Assembly (NCBI GenBank): GCA_021401465.1
Contig: JADDMT010000058.1
Span: 124,001 to 188,000, forward strand
From: Teratosphaeria epicoccoides
Lineage: Eukaryota; Ascomycota; Dothideomycetes; Mycosphaerellales; Teratosphaeriaceae
Direction: 5' to 3'
Length of the DNA: 64,000 nucleotides
The position numbers were made by a program, and so were the translations under genes. Shown piece after piece: positions 1 through 11,000 of this stretch (positions are counted from its first letter, which is position 1; every line of letters starts with the position of its first letter). Below the pieces are notes generated by a model. That model was not told the origin of the DNA. It did not search any database and saw only the letters and a list, made by a program, of their open reading frames with translations.

Positions 1-1634
1 CAGCACTCGAGCACTCGAGCGTCAGTAGCAAATTATCAAGACCGCGGCACCAAGATGTGCCCAGGTTTCTCCAGCCCGTGAAATCCTAGATCAGCCAGGC
101 GTCTTATCTTACCTTTGATCTCCTTCGGCGTACCCAGAAATTCCTCGCCTTCTATACTCTGCACAACATAATTCCCCCGGTTCTCCCAACACATGCCGGT
201 GCTCGTAGGTTGCAGATCGCCGGTGATCATCTTCCGCCTGGATTTCAGCGCATCATCCTCGTCATCGAGGAATCCGTCCATGTCGTCTACCTCACCGACA
301 GAGTCTGCCTCATCATCCTCCTCGCCCAAAAGCTCCTCGCCTTCTTCCGGCTCCTCCCATTCTGCTTCCGAGTCGTAGTCGTAATTCGTATCTGTCCTCT
401 CCTTGCGGAACGGATTCAGCATGATTCTCCTGGCAGCTCGAGGAGACCTGATCTGAGTGCAGGTGCCGAAGTACGCAGGCCGTACGTCCTCGTGGAAGTG
501 GATGTGTCGTCTCGTCACGTTCTGAAGTCTTTGAATTGCTGGCTGAGAGGAGGCCAGCTTGTCATCTGTAAGGTCGATTGGCTTTGCGGAAGTACCCTGA
601 ATCTCGTCGGCTAGGGCTCGTATGTTAGGCTGAGGAAGACCGCGACGAGCGCTGCCATCAACTCGAAACATGTGATCGACTTCTGCCGTAGGCTCCAGCA
701 AGCCGAGATCTTGCTTCTCCTTGAAGCTAGGATCCTTGATATCAACGTCAAATACTCCTTGCCAGTACGCCAGATCGTCTGGGTTAAGTATACGGTATGT
801 CTGAGCGAGTGTCGTATGGGTTGGAAGTTCGTACGGTAAGAAGTATTTTCGGTAGTCAGATATAATCGGCTTCGCCGGCGCTACAAGCCTATGCTCCGCC
901 TGCGCGTCAGGTTGTGAGCCCTTGCTGGGCGACTGCGAGCGCCGGATCTGGCCCGCCACAGCATCATATGGCTCCAGACTGAGCGACTTGCGCCTAGCAG
1001 CATCAGCCAAGTTTGGAGTGCTACCGAGCGGAGACTTGGCGGGAGTCGCAGGCTTTGCGCCGAAGAAAGCGCCCAGCCTCATCTGGGATCGCTCCTTCTT
1101 TGCCTTTGCCTCCTCCTTGCGCTGATCCTCGACCTCCTTCTCACGCTTCTTGGTCTCCTTCTCTTCTGCCCTGCGGCGCTTCTCCTCGTCTCGTGCGCGC
1201 TTCTCCTCGTCCTTCACGCGCTGCTCCTCTTCCTTCTGCGCTTTCTTCTCCGCTCGCTCCTTCTCCTTCTGCTCCTTCTCGCGTTGCTTCTCCAGCTTCT
1301 CGGAAGGCGTCAATTTCCGCCTCTTCGCTGGCGGCGGCTTCGAGCCTGAGGCAGTCTCGGCTGGTGTCCCTGAATTGGGTGCTCCGTTCAATGACGACAG
1401 GTCGACGCTACTGAGAGTCGAAATGCTCGACGCTGGCGAGACCGCTCGTTGTCGGCCCGCCGAAGCATTGGGGCTCGCATTGCTGGATTCCTCGGTGTCT
1501 GGCGGTGTTGGCATGACGAATTGATTTCCCTTGAGATTGAGTGGTTTCTTGCCCGGCGTGTCTTCCTCGGGCGCGGTGCGTTTCAACGAATTGGGCGCGG
1601 CTGCGATTGTCGGTGACGAGTCTATGTCTTCCAT
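1..1634 (-). CDS. Chromatin assembly factor 1 large subunit (p150/Cac1-like), 3' end off window
   Basis: CAF-1 deposits H3-H4 on newly replicated DNA at PCNA-marked forks. The first exon (1634 to 113) encodes 507 residues. An S/P-rich N-terminus is followed by a highly charged K/E/R coiled coil (about residues 108-183, the KER region). A PCNA-interacting box comes next, QMRLGAFF at 184-191 (fits QxxhxxFF). A HEDVRPAYFGT segment lies near 381 and an acidic stretch with EWEEPEEGEELLGEEDDE near 425-445, the usual CAF-1 A acidic domain. The frame runs on to a stop at 36, but a consensus donor (GTAAGATA, first base at 112), a TACTGAC branch site at 21-27 and AGs at 14-15 and 6-7 indicate an intron. 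The C-terminal exon(s), expected to hold the winged-helix domain, lie outside the window. The start ATG at 1634 is the first in frame. Family assignment is firm; the 3' structure is inferred. Confidence 0.88.
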
Positions 1635-1815
1635 TGTACCTGAGAAATGGTGCGTGCACTGCAGTCATACGGTAGGTACGGCTTGCAGGCAGACATTGAA
1701 AGTCGAAGGGTAGGAACGCGTCGAGGTCAACGCGAAAACGCGCTAGTGTTTCGGGGTCCACTTGCACTTTCCGTCTTTGCTTCTCTGACACCGCCACATC
1801 ACGAATGTCAATGTC
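1635..1815. promoter_or_regulatory. Shared divergent promoter, CAF-1 large subunit / SPO11
   Basis: 181 bp separate the two ATGs, so both promoters and 5' UTRs must share this space. I see no clear TATA box or recognisable operator. The bidirectional role is inferred from gene geometry only. Confidence 0.5.
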
Positions 1816-3411
1816 ATGAAGATGGACGACGCGGACTTTGAAGACCTCTTCCGTGGAGGCGACTTGCTCGAAGACTCTTCTCAAGAGTCACTGACCGCTG
1901 CAGCTGCTCACCTGACCTGTGACCGCGATGATATGCTGCTCGGCGAAAGTGAAGAAGACAGTACATGTACATTTACAGCGACCACGAAATGCATAGGCGA
2001 AAATGACGGTCATGTGCCTGCTGCTATTGGTCGTCCGGCTCCATCAATTCCAACGGCAGACGTGACAAGTACCAACAAGCCGTCGACATCATCATCAGCA
2101 GATGCAGTCCCATCTGGACTGAACACCATCGACAAAATCGAGCACGTTTTCGAGCAGATCGCCAAGGCGCTCCTGAACGACAAGGAAGAGCTTTCAGTCA
2201 CGCTCAAACAGCGGACGCCCGTAGGCGATGGCTCCTTGCTGCAGAGGACTGCGGCAGAACGGTGGGCTGACGCAAAGTCGAAACGCGTGTGCTTCCCGGG
2301 CAAGACTGCAGACGAAGCTTGGCGATTCAGTACAACTCACGCCTCAGTCGAGCCATGCCACTACCTTGGCTAATGCCTTTACAGCTGTGGTGATCCGCAT
2401 TCTTGAGCTCGTCCATGACGCTTTGCGCTCTGAGGTCACCCTATCAAAACGGCATATATTTCTCCTATCTTCCACCGAGATTTTGACCTCTGACATGTCA
2501 GCAGAGACATCTACTACCGCGACCCAGCCCTTTTTGGCTCCCAGTCTTACGTCGACCGTTACGTAGACGACATCGCGTTCACGTTCGGCGTCCCGCGCTC
2601 GGCTCTCAACATCACCGCTGTGGCCAAAGGCTTGGTTGCTGGCGCCTTTAGCTTCTGTCGTAGAGATGGTTCGATCGTCGATGCTAGAGCTGACCGTGAC
2701 GGTATGCTGGTGCCAAATCTACGTGACATGATTTGCGTCGATATGAAGGCTGTCAGATGGATTCTTGTGATCGAGAAGGAAGCCAGCTTTCGTTCCATCG
2801 CCTCTTCCGCCTTCTGGGAGATGGTTGAATCGGACGGTGTGGTCATCACAGGCAAAGGATATCCGGACATTGCGACCAGAGCTCTGCTGCGATACATGAG
2901 TGTTCCTTCGCCCCGGAATGGATTTCTGTCGCCACCGGTGAGTATGGCTGTCAGTTTCAGTCTTGCTAAATCGCACTGTGTTATCACTATAACTGCCACT
3001 TCTGCCAAAGCTAGTGCGATACCGGGACTGACAACCAAGCTTTAGGTCTACGGCCTCATGGACTTCGATCCCGATGGTCTTGCTATCCTATCCGTCTATA
3101 AGCACGGTTCAAACGCCCTCGCTCATGAGAACGCCGACCTCGTCGTCCCGCACATCAAGCATTTGGGCCTCCACAGCAGACACGTCTCAGTTGGGATCAA
3201 GGACAAGGGTGCATCTCAAGGCTTGTTAGTATTGACGGCGAGAGATCGACGGAAGGCGTCGAGAATGCTTGAGCGAGAGCATGATGAAAATGTGATCGTC
3301 GAGTTGCAGAGGATGCTGATGTTGGGTATCAAGGCCGAATTACAGTTGCTTGACGCTGTGCCGAATGGGATGCGGGACGTGCTAGACACGGAGCTTGGAA
3401 GCTCAGCTTGA
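1816..3411 (+). CDS. SPO11: Spo11, meiotic double-strand-break transesterase (Topo VI-A family)
   Basis: Spo11 cleaves DNA through a catalytic tyrosine to start meiotic recombination. Proposed exons are 1816-2329, 2385-2451, 2505-2937 and 3046-3411, giving 459 aa with all phases matching. Family signatures: VHDALRSEVTLSKR leading into RDIYYRD, with the catalytic Tyr at about residue 198; VDDIAFTFGVPRSALN; the Toprim-type glutamate in VIEKEASF; GYPDIATRALLRYM; and the metal-binding MDFDPDG. Introns 1 and 3 have GT donors, with branch sites CTAAT and ACTGAC. Intron 2 (2452-2504) appears to use a GC donor, because only GC-AG splicing restores SKR-DIYYRD and no GT is available there. An alternative start two codons downstream (1822) cannot be excluded. 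The N-terminal 170 residues are low-complexity and not conserved, as is common in fungal Spo11. Confidence 0.9.
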
Positions 3412-3639
3412 TGCGCGTCATTTTCATGCGTCAGACGGATCGCATCTCATCGTGCATTTCTCCATCCGTCTGATAGGTGAGGCTCGCTTTGAGGTGTGCT
3501 CCTGCTGGTTGGAGTAACGATGCACGCCCAACACCACCAGTCCCAAAGACATCATTGCAAGCGAAGTCAATGAAGCGAATGATGACGATGCGAACATTTC
3601 AGCCACTGCAGTTGCAAGCTTCAACTTTCGCTATGCAGC

Positions 3640-4660
3640 CTCACGCTCGCACACCGACCAGCCTCCAAACCTCGTGACTCTCGTCTGGTTCCTCGACAGA
3701 TCTCTGACGCTTCGCTGGGTCAACATAGCCGTCCGCGAGTAGCGGCAGTGCGGAAACGGCAGTTCCGGTGATCTTCCGGGACAACATTCATATTCTGCGA
3801 GGTCACTGTCAGCCTCAAGATGGACTTGCATGCTGCGTACTCCACAAACAGACCAATGCGTGGTTTCCATTCCGAGCCTGAAGGACTTCAGCTTCTCCTC
3901 GAGCATCTTATCGCCCACCGTACTCCTTGGGCAGTAGCAGACATAGCTGACGAACGGCGTCTGATCGCCTACTGTACTGACATCCCAATGAATGTCCCGA
4001 CTGTCCCCACTGTGTAAGATCGCCTGCGTTCGCCCACACCCTGACCTCTGCGCAGCACTGCCGCCGATACTAGTCAGCACCCCGGGTAGAAATTGTACCA
4101 GTTCTTGCCGACGCCCAAATCGTACACCGGCCAGGATCCGCCAAATTTCAGATCGCTTCTGATGCCTTGACACAGCTCCAGTCGATCGATCTGCCGCGGG
4201 TTCTGATCGACGTGTGGTCAAGACGTCGTGGGCTCAATAACTGTACGTCCTGTGGCGCTGTTGGTCGGCAAGATCACATTCATGCCAGCGAAGGAAGCCA
4301 TGAGGTCGTTCGCGCCCCAGACTTGCTCGAAGCTTTTAAGATGCCGGGCTCGGCTCTGATTTTCCGGACCGAGTTGTCGTGGCTCGCGCTGTAGCGGCCG
4401 TAGAGACCGCTTTTGCGACTGAAGGGGAGAGCGGGGGAGATCCAGGTGGTGGTATCTGGGCGCTTGAAGCCGTTGGGGGAGGGTCCAAGCCTTGACGAGG
4501 TAGAGTGTGTGAAGTCTTTGAGGGATGCTCTGGGGATTACATTGGGTATGGACTGCGTAGCCATGCTCGTCGAGTTCCTCGAGAAATGAGATCTGTCCGT
4601 TTCGGTGAAAGGGCGGAGTCCATCTGTGTCAGCAACAGCCGGGTTTACGACGAAGGTCAC
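3640..4660 (-). pseudogene. Degenerate phytanoyl-CoA dioxygenase (PhyH) family gene
   Basis: Pieces of a fungal PhyH-like Fe(II)/2-oxoglutarate oxygenase are spread over all three minus-strand frames in the right order. They are an N-terminal LEELDEHGYAV block; then KSGLYGRYSASHDN...IRAEPGI; then FEQVWGANDLMASFAGMNV; then PHVDQNPR (the HxD iron-ligand motif); then DSRDIHWDV (second His), FVSYVCYCPRS and METTHW; and a C-terminal EVWRLVGVRA. Frame changes occur between most blocks. A TGA stands where a Trp is expected before PHVDQNP, and the few residues normally before DSRDIHW are missing. No GT-AG introns would repair all of these, so I call it a pseudogene. The family match is from memory of conserved motifs. 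Confidence 0.72.
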
Positions 4661-6006
4661 GCATTGACTGCGCAATCCAGTGACAGCCAGCAAATATCCC
4701 GTGATAGGCGAAAACCTACAACACGTCGGCCGATCCGGCTAATCAGACTCCTCTCACGACTTGGCACTGCGGTGACACTCTTGTAGGTTTACCTCAATGG
4801 TCTCCAAATCGATGGTACATCGGAGTGGTATGTTGTGCCGTACCAGCACCGAAGGCCTATTTGCTATGTTTTTGGCCACCCGTACAGGCTGTCGAGCTTG
4901 GCAGTGAAGGTAGAAGATATGTCAGATGTTGCAGTTGTGGACTGAAGGGCCTTTGATCAGATCGAGTCGGTGTTCCCGGCATTCAGCCAACCAGTCATCC
5001 GGGTGATGAGTGGAGCCGATATCTGCGAGGTACTGTCAGTTGTGCGGGAGCGATTGCTGAATTTGCGATTAATGATCGTGTGGGGAGGACGACGAGGCTG
5101 TGGGTTGGATCGCTGGTGTTCGCGGCGTTGTTTGCGACTTTTTATGAGGTCCAGTGCGCAGTTTTCGGGGGAGTATGGTGGGCCGGTGAGGGGGAGGGGG
5201 GGATTGGGTGATGCGGTTGAGTGTTTGTTGATGCGTTCGACTGCTGAATGACTCAGTTGTTTGAGCACTGAAATGGTTGACCGCCTCACGAAGTCAATTC
5301 GCTGACTGGTTGCCTCATCGTAAACCGACGGACCGACCATAGAGCCTACGCGTGCATTTGACTTCTGAGTCAATCTTCCACTTCAGCAGCCTCACAGCTT
5401 CGTCCATACAAACTTGATGCGGACGTACTGCAAAGAGTCCCTCGGTAACAACACCTCGGTGCATGTTGAACGGGAGTTTTCCATCACGAAGCTTACAGCA
5501 ACACCATTCGCCCTCACAATTCGGCTACACGTGTCAGCCAATTATATGTCAGTCGATCCGTAAATGCGCTTTTGAGACTTTTATGAATGCTCACCAATGA
5601 ATCTGCTCGCTCTGTATTTGCAGCAACACTTCGGTCGTCTGCTATGTGCACGTCAGGTCCACAAATTCGAACTCGGCTGACACGGGGCCTGTCGAAGTGG
5701 ACGATTCCACGGCATATACTCTGTATGCCTTTTTACTGTTATTAGTCGTGAAATCCGATTAACTTTGACCTTGCCGCAAGACGTATCAGCTAAGTCGTTT
5801 CCGCAGACTCTGGAGGTGACAATAAGCGAGCCTCGAGCCAAAATCTTGTGCATTTGCTTGTCGACGGTAAACAATGCAGGGCTCGGTTCTGAAGACTCTG
5901 AAGCCCTGAGATCTCTATGTAACTCTCTACGCCGTCTGGTACTAGCAGTCGCTCTGTACATGAATTCGGACTGCGGGCTTATGTCCAGAAGCCAGTCGGA
6001 GTGATT
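4661..6006. other. Intergenic, no gene recognised
   Basis: About 1.3 kb between the PhyH relic and the dehydrogenase 3' end. Open frames are short and lack recognisable motifs. A plus-strand stretch near 5,000-5,220 contains a hydrophobic run that could be a remnant of a membrane-protein gene, but nothing supports it further. Confidence 0.4.
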
Positions 6007-7762
6007 CTAGATATACTTATACGGGTTCATGATTCCGTTCTGTCACAAACGTCAGCGTCGAACGACAATGCTCCATTCCGAAGTCATGACTCACCGGATC
6101 ATAGAGTTGCTTGATCTGCTTCATCAGCTTGACCATCGTCTCACTCCTCGAGTATCCAATGAACTCTTTCTTGGCCAACCCCAACCCGTGCTCCGCAGAG
6201 ATGCTTCCATTCTGCTTCGCTACCCACTCATACACCCACGGCTCCAGTGCCTTCTCCACCTCCTTGTCGTATCGTCTGGTACATACGTTCAAGTGCAGAT
6301 TGCTGTCGCCCATATGTCCGTATCCGATCACATCGATGACAGGTTTGCTGTCGTCCTCAGGGTGCATGAGTCCGTTCTGCTGGAAACGTTCTCGTGCTTC
6401 AGCTACGAGATCATAGAGGCGAGGGAGTGGGATGGAGAGGTCATATTTGTAGACTCCACCGAAATGCTGCGAGGCTTCTGAGATGCCTTCTCTGCAGCCC
6501 CAGAGGCTCTGAATCTGCGACTCGCTCTCGGCGACCACACCATCAGAGACAATTTCTTCGCCCATGACGTGCTCGAGGAAGTTGTTGAGCTTTTCACTGT
6601 CGTGCTCGGTGTTGGATCCGGAGGTCTCGATCAGGCAATAGAAGGGGTATTCGTTCTCCAGGGGAAGCTTGTTGCCGCTTGCTTTGACGTACATCTGCTG
6701 TGATTCGCCGTCCATAAGCTCGAAAGCTGACAGGATCTCGGACAGCTGCTTCTTGGCTTCCTTGAATGCTTCTTGGACCTTCTCGTAGGATTCGAGCCCG
6801 AAGTACGCCACGTTTTGTGCTGGCGACCGTTGCGGGCAGAGAATCGAGATGCCGGTGACGATGCCGATTGTGCCTTCGCCACCGATGAAGAGCTGTTTGA
6901 GATCGTATCCAGTGTTGTTCTTGCGGAGCTTAGAGAGGTCGTCCAGGACAGTGCCATCCGGCAGCACCGCTTCAAGACCGAGGATATTGCCGTGCATGCT
7001 TCCATACCGCAGCAACCGCAGGCCGCCGGCGTTGGTCGCGACATTGCCGCCGATCTGACATGAGCCCTTTGCGCCAAGATCTAGTGGGAAGATATGGTTG
7101 TGCTCAGCGACGTGGTCGTCTGCTTGCTGGAGGATGACACCCGCATCTGCTACAAGAACACCAGAAACATCGTCGAAAGAGCGGATCTGGTTCATGCGAG
7201 ACAAGTTGACGACGATCTCATCGAACACGGGCACGCTTCCTCCCACCAAGCCAGTGTTGCCTCCTTGAGGATTGACGGGCAGAAGGTTGTCGTTGCAGTA
7301 TTTGAGGATCTTGGAGACCTGCGTCGTGCTTTCCGGCTTTAGGACGAGTCGCGCCTGCCCCTTGTACTTCTTCATCCAGTCTGCATTGAAGGCCTCCAAA
7401 TCAGCAGTCGCGTCTCGCGTGACGCCATCGATCACTGCACTTTCCGTCCCAAGCAGTTCCTTGAAGTATTCGACGTCTTTCTCGTCTAATTGCTTGAATC
7501 GTGAATCTCGCTTGACATCGGGATATGACTCGGCGGTATATTTGATCTTCTGCTGCGAGACGTCGGGCGGGTCTTGCGGGACATTGTCAGCGCCAGAGTG
7601 AGCTGCAGAGCTGGTCGGCTCCGCATGCTGCCATCTCGACTGCTGTGCGATTGACAACGCCGGACGCGCTGCTCGTACATGCGATGGTTGCTGGAAGGCA
7701 GTGTTGGCTATTCGTATGCGCCGTAACGCTGGTAGGGTTCGACTGATAGAAGGCATTATCAT
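6007..7762 (-). CDS. DLD2: Mitochondrial FAD-linked D-2-hydroxyglutarate / D-lactate dehydrogenase (Dld2/D2HGDH type)
   Basis: Oxidises D-2-hydroxyacids in the mitochondrion, passing electrons to FAD and onward. The main exon is 7762-6095. A 55-nt intron (6094-6040, GTGAGT...GACAG) is followed by a last exon, 6039-6007. Splicing gives 566 aa ending NGIMNPYKYI, the normal family C-terminus; reading through the intron would replace it with an unrelated tail. A basic, Ser-rich N-terminus of about 50 residues looks like a mitochondrial presequence. The FAD-binding PCMH domain shows PVNPQGGNTGLVGGSVPV and GGNVATNAGGLRLLRYG. The C-terminal substrate domain shows GGVYKYDLS, GYGHMGDSNLHLN (metal/active-site His) and SAEHGLG. 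The start is ATG 7762; a second ATG two codons later is equally possible. The exact substrate within the family is not fixed by sequence alone. Confidence 0.9.
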
Positions 7763-8016
7763 TGTATCGGAAGGGAACGCTCAAAACATTCACTTCATCT
7801 TTCAATGTTTCAAACTCACTCGCCCGCGGCCCCACGTCATCCTTGCTTGTCCGTCCCCGTCTTGTCATTATGGATTATCCGTCGGCTCTTTCATAAGCTA
7901 CACACTTGCCGAAGCGTGTTCTGGCGCGTCATCGAACGAGACACTCTACGCGGGTTCAAGCGGACTTTCGTGACAGGACTTCTAAATCTACATGTAGCTT
8001 GCATGGACGACGACAC
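7763..8016. promoter_or_regulatory. Divergent promoter with an upstream ATG before the checkpoint gene
   Basis: 254 bp separate the two divergent start codons. An out-of-frame ATG at 8003 (14 nt before the proposed ATG at 8017) opens a 24-codon frame overlapping the main start, which could lower translation of the downstream gene. Confidence 0.4.
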
Positions 8017-11000
8017 ATGGCTTCCATGGCCGCCGAAAGCATCGCCAGCGTGCCTCACTCGCACCTACAGGCATTGAGGGAGCAGCTCCTAGACTCGGTG
8101 AGGAAGATGTGATCTATCACATGCGGCTGTGTGCGACGCTACTGACGAGAAACCCTGCAGCAACCCAAACTCTCTGCCCACGAGCGCTCTTCCACGTCCA
8201 TGCCTGAAGATCATGTTGACAGCAACACCGCCGACGGCGAGCAGGCCAGCGCTGTCATCCCAGAGTCTGCCGGTGCACGCAGGACACCTCGATCTTCCCG
8301 CCCGCACCTCCGCCCTCAGCTGTCATCCTCGAAGTCTGCACCGCACGCCGAGATGGAGGCGATAGTCCATCCTTCGCCCTCTCAGGACGCCTTTCGCGCC
8401 TTAACCCGTGCAGGGTCCTTTCATGGCTATCCGGGTGGCGACACGCAGCCAATGGAGTCGCAGGTGTATCGAGATTATACGGAGAGCATGATTCAGTCGG
8501 CCATGACCACGCCGCAGAAGAAGACGGTGGTCAAGGCCAAGATATTCCCACATGGCGCGTACAACACCCACGACACAGCGATGACGAACGATAAGACGCC
8601 GCATACGCTTCGAGAGGATGACACGGGTTTTGTGGACTTGCGTGGCGCGTGGCAAGAGCAGAACGAGGTTGTGTCCACGTCGCCATGCCAGGAAGATGAG
8701 GGCAGTGACATTGACGAGCTGCTTGCAAGCGCTCAGACACAAATCCAAGTCCCAGAGCTACCTGAGAGGCTTGCGATGCCCGCGACGCCTGCCATGGCTG
8801 GCTACAAGCGCGACAGTGACGGCGAAATTTTGACGTCAGATGTGGACACAACGAAGAAGACGCAGACGCCTGGTTTCTCTCAGATCTTCGGTGTGTCTGG
8901 GCCGATCAGGCCGACATTGAGTGCGACGCAACTATTTGTCCAGACGCAGGCGCAGTCCTCCCCTGCACTCGACCAACTGCGTTCAGACCCGGTCATAACA
9001 CGACCCTCGCCAAATCACCATGCTTCATCGCCGTTCGCCACGACATCTTCTCCGTTATTGACGAATCACGGCGCACCGATGTCTACAGCAGGTATGCCAC
9101 GAGATAGGTATACAAGCATGCGTGAGTCGCAAGAGCAGCGAGCCAAAAGGTTGCGAGCAGAATATGGTCGACCAGCAGTAGGTGATTTCAGTGACAAGGA
9201 GGAGGAGACTAGCCAGGAAAAACGTATGCGCGCTAGAGGAGTGCAGCGAACGCTGTCTGATCAGGCACTGCATAAGTATTCGGGAGCGAAAATGCCCCAG
9301 CGAGCCAATTCAAGGCCAGGCTTGAGCAGGAAAAGCGTGACAACGATCGACCTGGTGACGCCTGCTACATCGCGCAAGAAGCTTGGGCGCGTCGAGTTTG
9401 ATAGCCTCTTGAGCGATGGGGAAAATGAGGAAGACGAGCAGGAACTGTCAATGAACGAGGACGACCGCGATAATGACCTTCTTCATGCTGAGGACATTGA
9501 TGACGTCTACGACGAGCTTGGGCAGACTGTCTTGCGAAGCCAGAGAGACAAACAAACCGATGATCTCGAAGACAAAGACGAAGCGCAGGACGGTGATAAC
9601 CCGCATGATGATGAAATGCATGAAGATGAAGGGCGACGCGATGCAGCTCGGCAGCACCCCGGCCGGGACCATGAACCGCCAGATACCGAAGCACAATACG
9701 CAGTGTCTGCCACTCAGCAATCGGCCATCAAGGACTCACAGTCAGGCCCCTTGCAAGCCAGCATTCACGACATAGCAAAGCAGGCAGGTCAACAGTCTTC
9801 GATGTCTTCCTTCATTCCGGGATCTCAGTACGCAGGAAAGACTAGCCAGGAGCAGGCTACCTCGCGCAAAATCCTTCGACAGAATACGGCGAGCCAGCGA
9901 GCGGAGATTCATGCAAGCGATAAGATGCCGAGCAGTCCACCAGTCGCCTTTGCGCAGAGTAGCACACTCCCAGATGATACTGCCGAGGCGTCAGAAATAC
10001 GACGAGATTTGCTTGCTCAATTCCAGGGCAGAGAAGGCTCAACAGTAAATGACGCGCGATCCGACGGCCGCGAGATTCCTGAAAGTGAAGACGTCGCGCA
10101 GAGTAATTCGAGACCGCCAACTTCACACCTCACATCTGCTGCGCCATTTTTGCGGCGAGACGATAGCAACACTTATCCCAACGTACCGTTCTCGACAGCC
10201 CGAACGCACCCCTCGGCCTCGAACAGTCTTTCTCCCATGAAGCCGATGCCCACTGCGGACAAATCAACTGCCAAGGCGCTTAGGGGCCAACGAAGCGGCT
10301 TATTAGCAGAATCACCGCGTCGTCTAGCTGGCGTGAGAAATTTTGCCGATATCATGGGAGAGCCTGCAGCTTTGAACAGAGGCGACTCGAGCGGCGAGAG
10401 CCAGATTGATGTTGATGCTATAATGGGCGATGTCATGACGGCTGAAGATGAAGCATTCATTGAGGCCATGAGCAGCCCGGTCAAGGAAGACGTGCCAAAG
10501 AAGCGCAGAAAGCTCACGCATCTAACGTCCACCAATGTGCTTGCTGACATGGCCTCGCCGCTGAAGTCGAAATGGCACGTCGAGAGCGAGAGCATGGCTA
10601 GAGCACCAGAGATCGATCAGACCGTGCTGGGTGCCCTTCTCGGTTCAGCCACGGGTCGCGAAGCCTCAAGGCCCGATGAAGAAGCGGTGCTTCGTAATAG
10701 CCCTAACAAGGCCAACCAGTTGCCTGTATCTACACCCGAAAATGTCGAGCAACCCAAGACCACTCAGGAGAGCACACGGAAACGCGAGCAAGCAGGCGCG
10801 CGTGCTGTGTCGCAGCTACTTTCTGGCCGAGAGAAAAAGTCAGTGGTGAGGTATGGCGGCAGGCCGTCCAAGCTGGCTGGAAAAGGTCGTAAGGCTAGCG
10901 GTACCCCGAAGGAAGAGAAACTCAAGACTGCATCGACCTCAGCAGCAGCAACCCGCGCAGGGTCGCAGCTTGCTCAAGAGACGGCTGAGTATGCTGGCCA

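Noticed and set aside
193..1524. Several plus-strand frames opposite the CAF-1 gene
   Set aside because: Ser/Arg/Pro-rich shadows of its charged coiled-coil and acidic regions.
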